Assembly: GCA_024036415.1 (NCBI GenBank) | Contig: JAMWET010000150.1 | Span: 260,501-324,500 of the forward strand | Source: Prochilodus magdalenae | Lineage: Eukaryota > Chordata > Actinopteri > Characiformes > Prochilodontidae | Reading direction: 5' to 3' | Length of the DNA: 64,000 nt | Shown: piece by piece, positions 1-14,200 of the stretch | Layout of the letters: each line of letters begins with the position of its first letter | Numbering within the stretch: position 1 is the first letter of the stretch | Notes under the pieces: generated by a model | Databases searched by the model: none | The model's input: the letters and a program-made list of their open reading frames with translations, nothing else | Told to the model about the DNA's origin: nothing | Position numbers and translations under genes: made by a program

Positions 1-590
1 AGCACGAACAGCCTGTTTCGTCATGCCACAGCAACACAATTGGATTTAGGTCTGGACTCTGACTAGGCCACTCTAAAACCTTCTTTTTTTTTTCCTGGAG
101 AGATTCAGAGATGGACTTGCTGGTGTGCTTTGGATCACTGTCTTGCGGCAGAACCCTAATACGCTTGAACTTCAGGTCACAAACTGAGGGCCAGACACTC
201 TCCTTTTCTGGTAAAGAGCAGAATTCATGGTTGTTTTGTGGCAAGCGTGAGACGAGCCTTTGTGTTCTTTTGGTCAGCAGTGGTTTTGGTCTTGGAACTC
301 TCCCATGAATACCAATTTTGCCCAGTCTTCTTATTGTTGAATCATGAACACTGACCTTAACTGAGGCATGTGAGGCCTGCGGTGCTTTAGATGTTGTTCT
401 GGATTCTTTTTTGACCTGGGTGAGTCATCGATGGACTCCTGGAGTAATTTTGGAAGGCTGCCCACTTCTGGGAAGGTTCATTACTGTTCCATGTTTTCTT
501 CATTCGTGGCAAATACCTCTCACTGTGGCTCACTGGAGCCCCAAAACCTTAGAAATGGCTTTGTAACCTGGAAGTGACATGGAAATGACC
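1..590 (-). mobile_element. Tc1/mariner-like transposase remnant
   Basis: Read on the minus strand, about 560 down to 380 gives a Tc1-type helix-turn-helix region (GYKAISKVLGLQ, then RKHGTVMNLPRSG) broken by in-frame stops. Further down come LGKIGIHGRVPRPKPLL and then DSDPKHTSKS, which belongs to the catalytic DDE domain. The middle of the catalytic domain, including the stretch that would carry the first aspartate, is missing between about 200 and 160. The element is cut by the left window edge. It is a dead, internally deleted copy. Family assignment rests on remembered Tc1 motifs. Confidence 0.75.
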
Positions 591-840
591 ACAGAAAACG
601 GAGACAAACGGGCAAGTAAAGACAGGATGTGAAACAGGTTGTATAAAAGTGATTACTTGATTCTTGATTCAGTTCTGGCAGTAATCAGGCCTAGGTGTGG
701 CTAGTAAAATTGAAATCAGTAATACCCCTCACAATATCCAACAGCCCTGTGTCAGTCAATGTCAAGTTTCTTCAATCATGGGACACCTTCAAGACCATTT
801 GTTCTTCAACAAGACTCACAGAGCTGTCTCACCCTGGACA

Positions 841-1085
841 CAACATATTTCAACTCCTCTAATCCAACAGACACTACAGGACCCTGTACACCAAGACTAC
901 CAGACATATGAACAGGTTCTTTCCTCAGGCCATCACCTTCATAAACAGCTGACCAGACCATTGCTGTGCTCTCTACAGTCTCTACACACCACCCTCCACC
1001 TGCCTTATACTGTTTGTAGATACTGTAGTAAACTGTATCAAGAATTGTGTAGATGGTGAAGACATTGCAATGATCCGTATTTATT
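841..1085 (+). mobile_element. L2-like LINE 3' fragment, copy 1
   Basis: Bases 841-956 repeat almost exactly at 1479-1594 (two mismatches noted in 116 bp). Bases about 998-1038 repeat at about 1736-1774, and the following stretch to about 1085 matches 1806-1850. The pieces lie in the order expected for the end of a LINE open reading frame followed by its 3' UTR. This copy stops before the 3' tail seen in copy 2. The assignment depends on copy 2. Confidence 0.5.
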
Positions 1086-1690
1086 ATGTATACGGGCAGG
1101 CCTGTAATTGACATCATAGGATCATCATTTTGTCTGATTTTTAAAGAATTTATTTGCAGAGTATTTGGTCAATAACAAAAGTTCATCTCAATACTTTGTT
1201 GTATATCCTTTGTTGGCAATGACAGAGGTCAAACCTTTTCTGTAAATCCTCCATGCAGATCTCCTCTAGAGCAGTGATGTTTTGGGGCTGTCGGCGGGCA
1301 ACACGGACTTTCAACTCCCTCCAAAGGTTTTCGATGGGGTTGAGATCGGGAGACTGGCTAGGCCACTCCAGGACTTTGAAATGTTTCTTACGAAGCCACT
1401 TGTTGGCTATCATTGTCATGCTGAAAGTATTTCACCCACTCATCTTCAGTGGTCCCCTTGCAGAGAAACGCCCCAAAGCAACATATTTCAACTCCTCTCA
1501 TCCAACAGACACTACAGGACCCTGTACACCAAGACTACCAGACATATGAACAGCTTCTTTCCTCAGGCCATCACCTTCATAAACAGCTGACCAGTCACAT
1601 CAGATGGGACTGCTTAAGCAGGGGGACACGGGCACTGCAAATTTAATGCCGTAGTGTGTTGCTGATGGTATTAATCCTGCTCCACAGTCT
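1085..1690 (-). mobile_element. Second Tc1-like remnant, interrupted by LINE sequence
   Basis: On the minus strand, 1419-1183 encodes the C-terminal part of a Tc1 transposase: [20 protein letters not shown] followed by [13 protein letters not shown]. This is the region around the final catalytic acidic residue. Sequence of the same family resumes at 1595-1690, after a 116 bp LINE-derived block (1479-1594). Small deletions are evident near 1235 and 1405. It is a different Tc1 family from the one at 1-590. It is not a functional gene. Confidence 0.65.
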
Positions 1691-1972
1691 CTTCCCCATA
1701 CATGCACGCTAATACTGTCACACTACCTCAACACACCTGCCTTATACTGTTTGTAGATACTGTAGTAAACTGTATACCATTTGCAGTTTATTTATTGATT
1801 GTATATTGTGTAGATGGTGAAGACTGTATATTGCAATGATCCGTTTTTATTATGAATATGTGTAGTCATTGTGTATATTGTGGACTGTCAATACTAGAGA
1901 GACACAATGTGCTAAAACCAAATTTCCTTGTGTATGTCAACATACTTGGCCAATAAACCTGATTCCGATTAG
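1479..1972 (+). mobile_element. L2-like LINE 3' end, copy 2
   Basis: Bases 1479-1594 carry the end of a LINE-type reading frame (NSFFPQAITFINS then stop). Bases about 1730-1972 carry a 3' UTR that ends with CTTGGCCAATAAACCTGATT, the typical terminus of fish L2-type elements. The two parts are separated by Tc1-like sequence (1595-1690), so the block is a mosaic. No reverse transcriptase domain is present. Confidence 0.55.
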
Positions 1973-1975
1973 ATT

Positions 1976-2260
1976 TAGGGGGAAATTACTTTTTCACATA
2001 GGGTCAGGTTGGTTTGGATAGCTTTTTGTCCCCTTAATAAATGAAATCATCATTGGAAAACTGCATTTTGATTTATTTAGGTTATCTTTGTCTGATATTC
2101 AAATTACTTTCATAATCTGAAACAATTAAGTGTGACAAATGTGCAAAAACAAAATAAATCTAAGTGGGCAAATACTTGTTCACACCACTGTATATGTTTT
2201 TATTAGCATTTCACACTCTGTCCCAACCTTTTTTTGGGAATGGTGTTGTACTGAACACAG
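1976..2260. repeat. Tail regions of dispersed DNA-transposon repeats
   Basis: The stretch ends near 2192 with a CACACCACTGTA-type terminus, and then runs into a segment near 2212-2250 resembling the end of another fish DNA element (GTCCCAACCTTTTTTTGG). I recognise these as common fish repeat ends but cannot name the family. Bases 2260-3330 hold no gene or repeat I can identify. Confidence 0.35.
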
Positions 2261-3334
2261 TAGCATAGAACGATTTTAAGTAAATCCATTCATTGCTTTG
2301 GAACATAGTAGGGATTTTACAAAACATATTCCGTTCAGACACCACATTAGGGTCCCAATATTAGTTATATCTAAACATTTGCCCCACATTGGTCCCAAAA
2401 TGCTTATATAGGGACCATAATATAACATAATTCAATGTTCGTAAATGTTCTTGCATCACCAGTCATTTTATCATGTGTTTTTAGATATCAGTACTTCGGA
2501 ACAGGATTAATTCCGATGTGTTTTGTATTACAATTAACTGAAAAAAAAATATTTTGTATCTTAATAAACTCAAGACATAGTAGCTTATTAAATTCAGCCT
2601 GCAAGATGCAACACAATACCTTTGTCCACAAGCTCCTAACTTAATACAACTGCGGCAAGCAGCTGGAACCTGTGATCATTTCTGCAGAGCTCTGAACGCT
2701 GAGTCTTCATATCTGTTTAAGAAGTAAGCATGTTACAACAATGAGCACATGATACGCAACTGTCATTTAAGTAGCAAGTCAAACGCATTTCAAGGCAGTA
2801 ACTTTGCCGTGCTTTGCAGCTTTATTTAAAGCACTGCATACATCACAAGTCCTCCAACCACAACAGCACTGACACAATTACAAATAGTGCAACATTCAAA
2901 GCTTACACACACATAAAATTCATCTCTAAAAAGAAAACCGCCATCAGGGTTGTGCTGCAATTATGGCATTTCTGAATCGACACCAACATGTCTGCTGGAC
3001 ATTACAGATAAAACTTTGCATGGAAACCATTCACACAAGAATACTGAGGAACACTCACCCAAAAGTAGGTGAAGGTGCCAGTACTTAACAAAGGAACATT
3101 CAGACAACTATTCATTTTTTAATTGTATTGCATTATGGACTTTAAGCTGTTTTACAGAGATTTATGGCCACCATTTGCACTACTGTACAGACAATGTCAA
3201 GACATAATCACATACATTAATGCAGTTAAAACATCTAGTATTACTGTTCATGATAATGTGAAAAAATGATATTCTCTTCAGTATTTACACTCAAATAAAT
3301 AAACTAAAAAAATACATATACACAAACAAACAAT

Positions 3335-4060
3335 TTATTAGGTACACCAAAATTGTTTCTTGACTCACTGTCCATTTTATCAGAAACACCTACCATATAG
3401 ATGCATTTAGTATGTTTACAAGTACTACCTGTACCCAAACGGTCACCATCTCCTCTCCTGAAGGTCTATTTTCCTGTTTAGTTCCAACCCTAATGTAACG
3501 TGAAGCCCCCATTTAACTAACACAAATACATCTGATCCAGCCAACCACAGACTTCTGAAGTGGCCAGAGAAGGATCAGAATCCACAGGATCACTGGAAGG
3601 CAGATCTTCACAGCCAGGGTTGGTGATGAGTTTGTACTTGTAGTACTGGCATGAGTGTATCAGTGTACAGTGTCTAGGGTCTACACATCTTAGCATCACC
3701 AAGTAGAGAATAGTGCACCAACCAAAATTATCCAGCCAACAGTGGACCTGGGCTAGATGATAGCACAGACTGTGCAGAGAAAAAGATAAATAAGATAACT
3801 AATAGGTTAATCTAAAAATGTGGCCAGTCAGTGTACACATGTCTAAAAAGCCCCTATAAATCTTGTACTAACACAACACACGAAAACATGCCACCACATG
3901 ATTTACTGCTATGCAGAGATGGGAACTGACATATTGTGCAGCAACAGATGAATCAGTAAGTGTAAACTACAGAGTGCACCTATACTGTAATTAGATCTCA
4001 TAAAATGACCACCAGTGTAGATACAAGTCAAGTGTAGGTGTACCTGACAAACAAGTAACT
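3335..4060. mobile_element. Divergent fold-back MITE, copy D
   Basis: The left end reads TTTATTAGGTACACC and the right end reads AGGTGTACCTGACAAA, an approximate inverted terminal pair. Inside are segments shared with the copies at 32.2, 40.4 and 56.7 kb, for example ACCATATAGATGCA and CACCAACCAAAATTATCCAG. The central part is strongly diverged. There is no coding capacity. It lies beyond the 3' end of snx19. Confidence 0.5.
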
Positions 4061-6227
4061 TAGTATAAGCCTAATATCATACAGTACCAGTCAGTTCATA
4101 CATACCACCTCATAGAAAGCTTTTCCTAATTTTTACTATTAACCATTTGTAAGAATAACAGTGAAGCCATACACATCACAGAATTACACATGTAGAATTA
4201 TGCACAGACCAAAAAAAGTGTAAAACAAATAAAAAAAATTAATTTTAATTTTTGTAATCTTTTAGACTTTTTCACATTTGCATTGATGCAGCTTCACTAT
4301 GATATATTTTTCCCCCAACAGCAGTGAAGATGATATATTTATGTATGTATGTATGTTGTTGCTGAACACCACTTGTTGGGGGTCATGCATCTAATGCTGT
4401 AAAGAAGTCAGACCATTATTTAATTTATTTAACTTACACTCAAAACAGATATTAAGAAACAAGTTCTTTATATTATTCATTATGTTATTCATTTTTTCAG
4501 CATCAGGGGAGAGCAGAAAACATATTTAGAGGAAAAATAGTATTTAGTGTGTCTATTTATTGCCTAATTCATTTTGTAGGGTGAAAATATATCAGGATAT
4601 TTTTCCATAGTTCCAAAGAAGTTGGCAGCATTTTCTGCTGATCTGATTAACTGAACATTTAATGATGTTGAGGTATGGACTCTGGGGTGGTCAGTCCATT
4701 AATCAGAGAACACCAGAAGCTGGTTAGTCTTTTTTTTCCTGTTTTCTTTTTTCAGTAATGGCTTCCTAACAGCTATATATCCTTTCAGAGTCATAGGCTG
4801 AAATGGGCAGGGGTGGAGCATAATTTTCTCTGTGCCCCAATTTATAACAAATTTTACTAATTTTAACAAATTTAATCATTTGTTTTTGCGTTGTTGTTTT
4901 TTGTTTTTTTGGTTTTTTTAACCTCAGTTTTGGAATGTCTCCACTTTTTTCTCCACTTGTTTTTCACTGACTCTCCTGGAAAATAAAAAATTGACTGTAT
5001 ATTCAAAAAAATGAAGGGTCTCTGAAGGGTCACTGTATTATTTCTGATTTTTTTAACTGAAAAATCACTGTGGGAATACCTTCATGAATAGGAATCAACT
5101 TCTCTAATAGTATTTGTTGTTTGAACAAATGAATTCCATCATCAGATCATTCGGATCAAAATGACATCAAAAAAGACAAAGAAATCAGTAAAATCAGTCA
5201 GATATGTGCACACTTTTGACTGGAACTGAATGTTTACAACATCTTAATTGGAATATTATTTGGAACAGAAAGAAGACTGGTCAGTGCAGCACTGAGACTC
5301 AACAATTAAGACAATCTGGGTTAAGACAACTGGGTCCCATCTGTGCGCTTTTCTGAATGATATGTACAACCTTTGTTAAAGGCCAACATTAGGAAAGTAC
5401 TGCAGAGCCAAGTCACAAGCCATGCACAGACAGATTAAGTTGTAAAGAGTTTGAAACATAGCTGAAAGCCCACAAAGCACGTACCGTCTCAGCATGACAC
5501 CAAAAACACATGCCGCATATGTTAACGTGTTAACGGCAAATCACAGAGTAAAGCACAATGTCATGGAAAAATACTCCTCCCTAAATGCTGGGCAGGGAGA
5601 CAAGACAGGAATAGGCTAGTGATGATCGCTGAAGAAGGCTCTAGGCAAAGACAGGAATCAAGTGCTTCACAGTGCAGCCCTCATGGGCAAAGGGTAAAAG
5701 AGGGAATCAGGTGACTGGTGAACTTTAGTGCTGCCTTCAAAAAAAAAAAAAAAGGACAGTTTCAAGGTAGAGAATAAGACAGAAGTGAGGAGAGATTCAA
5801 CAGCCAATTTCCATTCTGTCTTTGTGTTATCTAGATTGATATGGCACTTCAGAGATGGACATCGGCTGTGGCCCATCTGTAAAAGGTTTGCACAAACGCG
5901 GAAACAGGAAGAAAGTGGATAAGAGTTTGTGAAGGCGGCTACGAATCTGCTAATTCAGATCCGGTACAGGGATGTTTTGGAGATCAGGCTTGGTCTGATA
6001 AAACACAAAACAGGTGGCCAGTAATCAGAGCTAGTCCGGATGCATGTAGTGTGTTTCAGACCCGGAAACGCAAGGGCTAAATCAGAGCCAGACCCAAAAG
6101 CACCCACCAGTCTCGCATCTGCTCATGCACTCGAATGCACCTTCGTGTCTGACCGCTGACCTTATTCAACAAGAGTGTGTGTTTGTGCAAACGCATGTGT
6201 GTCCGGTGGTGATGCCTTCCAGAGCCC
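4061..6227 (-). other. snx19 3' UTR and downstream flank
   Basis: This region follows the snx19 stop codon on the minus strand and shows no supported coding exon. A minus-strand AATAAA lies at 4561-4556, but others occur nearby and the true cleavage site cannot be fixed from sequence. An A-run sits at about 5739-5753. Nothing else is recognised. Confidence 0.35.
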
Positions 6228-8194
6228 CTATGGTGGCAGTTTCTCTGCATTTTTGGAGAGGCTGTGGAGCAGGGTTTTTTGAAAGTCCTCATCGGACGCC
6301 TCAGGGATGAGGAACTCGATGAGCAGCTCGCACACGCAGTACACCAGATGCCTGTGCAGAACCACAGTCACGAGTCAGATGCACTGGTGCACTCAACACA
6401 AACAAAGACAGTGGTCTAAACTAGTGGTCTCCATCTATGATATTGGAGTTCTACATTCCTGCTGAGTTTAGCCTGTCCCAATTATTATATAAGCACAACT
6501 GTTTCAGCTGACTGCAATGACAAATGAACTGTGTAAAAACATTCTAGTTGTAATGTCTGCACTAGAACACCTATAGAGGGCAGTGGTCAGCAAGGTTTGT
6601 TAATTATAGTTAATTACCATGTAATGACATGTTGTGCAGGAAGTCGTTTTGGACATTTGTACTTTAATATCTGCTCTCAATGATCCAGAAAAAAAAAGGT
6701 AATCGTAATTATTTATGTGGCAATTAATCATCAGCTGAAATGTCATGATTATGACTATGATGAGGCCTAGCTCTAACTCTAATAGACCTCAATTGATCCA
6801 TCCAGTCCTTGATTAGCTAAAGTGGGTTATGGGATGAATCCTGTAGGACAGTAAACCTCCTGGACGACATTTGATCTAATCTATTCATACGTCTCATACC
6901 CCTCTGCCTCACAGCCCGAGGGATGTATTATTTAGCTCAGGTTTCAAGTCTAGTCCTGATGACCTCACACTATACACACTGTTGTGCATCCCCTGCTTCA
7001 GCATATGACTGTCAAAATAAAATTCAACATTTAATAATAAATATTCATCAAACCCAAACCCAAAGATGGTTTTCAATGCTGTTAGTCTTTAGCTTACAAT
7101 GATACCAGGATGTCACTGGTGTGAAGATTTTATGGAAAAGTCATTCTCAAAGACTCTTCTACCACAGTCTCAAAAGTTGGATCTCCCAGGTTGAGAATCA
7201 CTTGTTAAAACACGTGAGCTATTGGTGTTGGTTGCTGAGACTCAGAAATCTGACATGTCCTGCAGTTATGTATCCTACTCATTTCCTTTTCAAAAAAAAT
7301 GATTTTTCTAAGAAGATCTGACAAAGAAAGAGGTGGAAAATTTACATTTGATTTTTGATCCCATCCGGCAGCCCTAATCCAGCACACCTGATTCAACAAA
7401 GTGCGTAATTAAAAAGTTCCTCATGTGCTGGGTCAGTAGGAAAATAGCAAAAATGTGCTGAGCAGTGGGTCCCCAAGACTGCCTTTGGAAATCACTGCAG
7501 ATTAAATCAGATAATATTAATGTTCCATACAGTCATAGAACTGCTGGAAAACGCACAGACAATGCCTTTGTAAATATTCTATAAACCTATTTTCTTATAT
7601 ACCCTACCATTCAAATAAATGGAATCACTGGTTCTATAATTGATGTTTAACTTTTACTATGCAATGTGACTTTAAATCACAAATGGTCTTATTTTCAATA
7701 ATGAACTTTTTTATGCTTTAGTCACACACACATGCACACATCGCTGTACATGATTTTGAACTATGTGATTTTCAAGTCTGTTCGATTTTTTTAACATTAT
7801 AATTTATATACAGCCAACTGGTCAAAACTTAATGCATACAGAGGAATAGGTCCACTAATAATACACACTGTTACAACAATTTTGCATACTGCTAACTAGC
7901 CTATTTTTTGTCTATAACTACTATCAAGATTATACACATAAGGAGTAATATAGATTAAATAAGTGGCTGTAAAAAGGTCAAAAAATCAACTTAAGGGCCA
8001 CCATATACTATGGAGTCACTTTCGGCTCTGAACACAGAACTATTAAACTCTAATGGCTCTTAAGCCTCTTCTTTAATGAACCAGAAAATCTTTGTAAAAG
8101 CTGGATTTGTAATTTCAGGGGGTGGAGTGGGGGGACATTTGTGCATGTTACATAATGAAACTGATTTTGTTATTGACTGTTTAATCTCTAATGT

Positions 8195-8225
<31 letters not shown>

Positions 8226-11200
8226 CTCTGAGACAAACCTGTTTATGGTAGGATCCTGGATAGAGTCCAGCAGCATCTGCCAGGAGAGCTTGTACTTCTC
8301 AGAGCCCAGTATATCCGAGAGCAGATCTGTAAACACAGCAGACAGTGCTGTCACACGCTCGTGCAACAGATTTAGGGGCGCTGAGTGAAGAAGGCAAACT
8401 GTTTTAGTGCAACAGTGATGATGGAGACAATGTTACTGCATAATCACCAATCTGTGACCAAACGGATTATATCATTCTGCTCTGCAAAAACAGCTATCGG
8501 TATATGGGGAAAATGTCTATATATGGTAGTGTACAAAAGAAAATGATGTGTAAAGCTATTTACATGGAACCTATATTGAAAACATACAAATAAACGTTCA
8601 TTATTTGAGTTTGTACTTGTGAATTTGTAGCTTAATATTTATTATAGCTCAACTCAAGAAAGTTCAGTGTTTACAGTTACTATCAAACACCTGCTTCAGC
8701 TGATCATTCCTTCATTCAATTAACAACATTCATTTGGCCAGCAAAAACACACTGCTAGGCTTGTCTTGGGTGCTTTTACACAGAACTGTATATGAATTCT
8801 ATATGCAAAAAATGTTCATACATTTGTGCTGTTACAAGTGAATGACCAATTTTTTTTTTATCGCTTCATGTCTAGTAAGCACACTGACATTTAGAGTACC
8901 AACATTTCAATAGCTTATGTGTTAAAAAAATCCTAGTACACTATAAGATACTATAAGACTCAAGTGACAGTGCATATAAACCACAGAGGTCACAAAGCAG
9001 ATGTAATGATTGGCAGAATAATTGCAGAGTATTTGCATTCAGGTACGCTAAAGGCCAACGTGTGAATGTAGTAGCTGGATTTGAATAGACAGTGACAAAA
9101 ATCCCAGTCCACAGTAAGTTTTTGTTAGAACTGTGCCAGGCCTTAATGTTGACTACATCCAGAAGCCTGTCCAGTCAATGCTAAATCGAAAAACAGCCAT
9201 TATCAGTGCTTGTGGAGGTATTACATGCTATAAGGTATATTAGTTCATGTTGTATACTAGTTTTGATTCTTAAAATTTGTCCTAACTTTTATACCGGTGT
9301 GTTACATAAAAGTCTGTTCAGGCGAGTATGCTACTGCCATGTTTCAAATTAAAACGTAGCAGCACCTCGATCACCTCCTGCCGTTTTTGCTTGTTGCTTC
9401 TTGTCTTTTGGGGCTAAGCTTTAGCCTAATAACGACACCAGAGCACCTCAGTTTACCCTCACAAAAAGGTCAAAAGAGCCATCAGACGTGAAAAGCTGTA
9501 TCAGACATAGTTCTCTGGGTTTGTTGTGCAACAAGCAATGGCCCAGCTGAGACTGATATGATTGTAATATTTTCCAAATTCAAGCTGTGTCTGGCAATCA
9601 GAAGCAGGAGTGTATGAGACAAACGACTTGAGAAACTCAATGAAGCTGATGTTGGCTTCTTATTTACATTTCTCGTTCTACCTTAAATGGTGTAGCAATT
9701 GAATCCAGGCACCTGTACAGCTGCCAGAATGTAACTGCTGCTCCATTCAAGGTGGAATGGAAACTCCAAACTAAAAACTGCTATATAAGTAGCATCACAG
9801 GTCCAGCCATTGTCATGAACCAAAAACACCTGTCTGGGGACAACTTTTTAAAGGTTTGATGCTGGACTCCAGCAAAATCTGCTGTAAACAAGGGTACACC
9901 CCTCTTAAACCAACCTCCTGAGTCGCTCTAGTCTGTACAAACAACAACATTAAGTCAAGAGGAAAGAGTTTCGCCTAAAGGGGGTGGCAAAAATGTAGTG
10001 TACTAGACCTGGCCAGCTGTTGGGTAATGTTGGCGTAACTATTAGAAAAGGGAAAGGGATCTCCATGAGATTGTGGCAAGATTGTTGGTGTCAAACGGTC
10101 TAGTTTGAGCATTTCTATACCTGGTGGTCTCCTGGGATTTTTACAAATAACAGTCTCTAGAGTTTAGAGAACTGCCTTGTCGATAAGAAAGGTCACCAGA
10201 GAATGGCAAGACTGGTTTGAGTTGATCCGGTAACTCATATAATCACTCTGTACAACTGCAGTGAACAGAAAAGCATCTCAGAATGCATGACAGATCCAAG
10301 AAGACGTCTTCTCCGGAACCGTCCATCAATATTTCAATGTACACTGCAAAACCACATGCTGCACACATTATAAAGGCATGGCTGCAGAAAAGAGGGTACA
10401 GGTGCTGGACTGGCCTGCCTGCAATCCTGACCTGATCCCTATAAAGAATGTGTGGAGAATTTTTGAAACAAAAAATGTGTTGTACACCTTAAGACATGTT
10501 TCCAGGAGGAACACAACACCAACACAGTTAATCGGTTGATATTATCGGTGCTGAAATGTCTTGAGTGTTGTGAGAAGGAATGGCAACATAAAGTGCTTTA
10601 AGGCCCCAACCTTTTGGGGTATGTATTGCAGGCCTGATATGCAGGAATGGATGTCTAGTAACAAATAAAATAAAGCTGACCAAACAAAACACAATATAAA
10701 AACACAATAGATCATTCTGCCTGCAACGATATTTCAGAGATATTTCAGGTTTACTTTGTATATGTATAAAGTCTTGTTTCATTAGTGATTAGAAAATACC
10801 TGGTACCAGCTTCATCAAGCACTGTAAGGATTGCTGCTTAGTCTCATCTTTCTGCTGCTGGGTTCGATGAGGCCGCGGGAGTGTAGGCAGGTGTCCCCCA
10901 GGCCACACAGCATCCTGCAGCACTTGTAGGTAGGTCACCCAGTACTGCGTGCAGGTCAGATTAGCCACGCCGACATCCAGCCACCTGCACAGTCAGACAT
11001 AAACAACACAAAATAAACACAAAGTCAGTACCACTATGAACACAAACAGCATCCTAACTAATGGTGGGTCAATGTCTGACTCTGTCTTTGAGGTACCTGC
11101 AGAAGACATTGAAGGTGAAATATCTCTGACACAGTGGAAATACGCATAAGTGCTTGTCAACATGACAACACACTCAAAGACAATAAATACTTTTGGCTGG

Positions 11201-14200
11201 GCTTTTTGGACTGGTCTGTGACAGCAACATACACTGCTGAATTAGACTTTGACAGCAGTGCACAGATTTACTAAAGGGAAACAGACAGCACACAACACAT
11301 CATAAAACAGCAGAAATACAAGGACAAACAAATCAACGCCAGGAGGAGGATGGGGCGCCTAAGGAAACTGCATGAAACATGTTCCTGGCTTTGGATCCTC
11401 CATGATGCTTGTCCAACACGGATGGGATGTATGTCATTACTATTATTTTAGTGAGCAACAGGTTTATTTCTTCACCAGCAGGACAACGTTGTACGGATAT
11501 GCTGCATCCAAATAACGGAAACGTACTTTCCAATCTGCTTTTCTTGATTTTCCAAAAGCTGTACTCCATGGCCTTTTTTGACAGCTGCATTGTGACGGCA
11601 GGCGTGCACTGCAGTGACAGGCACTTATCAAAACAAAACAAAAAAAACAAATAAATAAATAAATAAATAAAACATCTAAATAAATAAATAAATAAAAAAT
11701 CTACCAGTAATTTCTAATGCTACTATCAATCAACTTTCAGCCTGTCAGTTAATATACTGATGAAGCTAACACATTAGCAACTGATGTGTCATCCTTTTCA
11801 TTCGGACATCTGGATAAGCCATGGTCTCCAAATAATATGACAATAGCATATCCCAGTCTCAAACTCACATACCCTGTAAAAGTGTGATGTCGTGTAAACA
11901 GTGAGTACAAGGTAAATCACATAACCTTACCTAGCAACCACAGGCCAAGGCAAGATTGCGCTTCTTTTTCATTCATGCACGGTGCACACAACTGTCTTCA
12001 GTGGACACTCCTTAATTCTGCAGTGAAACTGAACCATAACCAGGTTCCAGGACTTGTCAGGACAACAGTGTATCAATTCAGTGTATCAGGACCTGTCATG
12101 ACTGCAATGTGCTAGTCAGCAGTGGGAATGTAAAAGCTTTTCAACGGTAATGAAATGCTTTCCTTTGTCAGCAGCATCAACCTAGACGCCGGCATTGCAA
12201 TTCTGACTTAGCTTTAGTCTTAGGATTCATCCGTGTTCTACAAACAGAACAATATAAATTAGTGGATAAAAGGGGTATAAAGAAAGAGTATGTTAGGTTT
12301 TATAGTTCACTATTACATTTATATTTATTAATATTTAATTCATATTTATTAAATACATTTTATATTTATATTAAACTTTAAGATTAGCTCTGGAGTACTT
12401 TGAAAAACCACTGTCACGAAACACAGTCTGCCTCTGTATCTAGAAACGCAACTTAAAGAAAAGCATATTTCAATGTTATATAGAAATGCCACCTAGTTCT
12501 CTGGGTCCAAGCTCATCTCAGATGGTCCAAAAGAAACACATGGTGAAAATGCATCCTGTGGTCAAATGGAGTCTTTTATCAAGGATGAATGGACAGAAAT
12601 TATTTTCCAAATGAGCATAATGAAAAAGGAACCGTGATTATCAATTAAAATTCATAACAAAGAAACTATAAGTATATACTGTGTATATATAACGAAAGAA
12701 GCTATAAGTGGAGAGACTGTATCCTTGCTTGCTGTGTTTAATAAGTTTTAAGTTGTCCTCAGACATGTATTCTTTTTATGAGATCATGTCTCTGGCCCCT
12801 CTGAGACTAATACAATACTCCTACAGCAGACAAGACTGCCCACATACAAAACCCCAAAAACAATGTGAGTATTTTGGTTTAGCCTTGTAACCAATGAGTT
12901 AGTTCTGCTCAGAATATTGAGACCCTCCCCCACACCCCCAGAAGCATTCCTGACATGTAAGGTGCAGTGTTTTATGTCGGGGGAACAGTGCGTAGTGGAG
13001 GCTCTCCTGCACCTCTCTGGAGAAGGAAGTGGAAGCTTGAGCGTGTCCGGATAGTGGGGTTTAGTCTGGAAACAACCCTTGTGGACTCTCACACACACAC
13101 AACCACACACACACTCAATGAGTGATGGCTTTCTCAGCCTCAGATAATGTTTAGTCTTCAGCGAGTTGCGGATGGCAAGGCAAGCCAGGCTACACGTGGC
13201 TTTCTTGGCCTGCAGAAGCACTTGCAGCAGAGCGAAATAACACAAGGTGGCATTCTATGGAAGACATCCACGGTTAGATGTGTAAAACTAAGAGCTCTTT
13301 TATTTTAGCTCGGACTTGAACAAACACTGCCATGTGTCCTAGACATACACTAGGCCCCGATTTTAAAAACAATAATGGTAATAATAAAAATGAATAAATA
13401 AATGATAGAAGGGTTTTTTTTGGAAGGCACACTGCCTTTTTAAAATCATTACAAAATCATAAAATAATTTTCGAGCTATGTGCTACCAACAATCTAATAT
13501 GCTAAGCTAATATAAATAAAACTATGGGCTTTATTATTGTCCCAAAAACAAACAAACAAATAAATAAAGATATTTTGTCTTTGTGAGGATGTTAAATGGT
13601 GAATACTCACTGCCCACTGTTGGTGTTATGGACAGTTGCAAAATGTATTATACTGTATGAAAAGGCCAAGAAAACCTGATTTAATAATGTACCTCAGTTA
13701 ATCTGCCACACGATTAACCAAATTTACAGGCACATGTGTCACTGGCTTGCTTACAATGCCTAGCACTACACTACATCAATTCGTTCCCAATTTGGTCCTT
13801 AGGGCCCCCACATTTTTGCTCCAATCCAACTCACAACATTTAGGGCTGACAGAAAAATGAGGACTGGAGGGCCCTGAAGACTAGTTTGGGAACCACGTGT
13901 TAAAATTAATTTCTTTCTTTCTTTTTTTTTTTTTTTTGGAGCCAAAGTTAACACTGTTCGCTATTTGCCAAATCCGAAAGCATCTTAGATTCATGAATGT
14001 GTTGTTGATATTAGTATAGTTTGGGGGTACACTTAATACCACTTAATGTTCTCTTAATGATCTTCACAAAGCCTTGCACAACTTTTGACTGAATAAAGAT
14101 TTCAACATTGCTTATGTGAAGTGATGGAACAGAAAGTAGTTGTGATCAACAGTAGTACATTTTATTCCAGTAACAGCATTACTGAAGTTTATAAAGTGCA

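Noticed and set aside
841..1594. Direct repeats suggesting an LTR element
   Set aside because: The 116 bp repeats carry a LINE reading-frame end and no LTR signals, primer-binding site or gag/pol between them.
12784..13245. A 153-codon open frame on the minus strand in the large snx19 intron
   Set aside because: It spans a CA-rich microsatellite, has no family resemblance and no good splice sites in frame with the snx19 exons.
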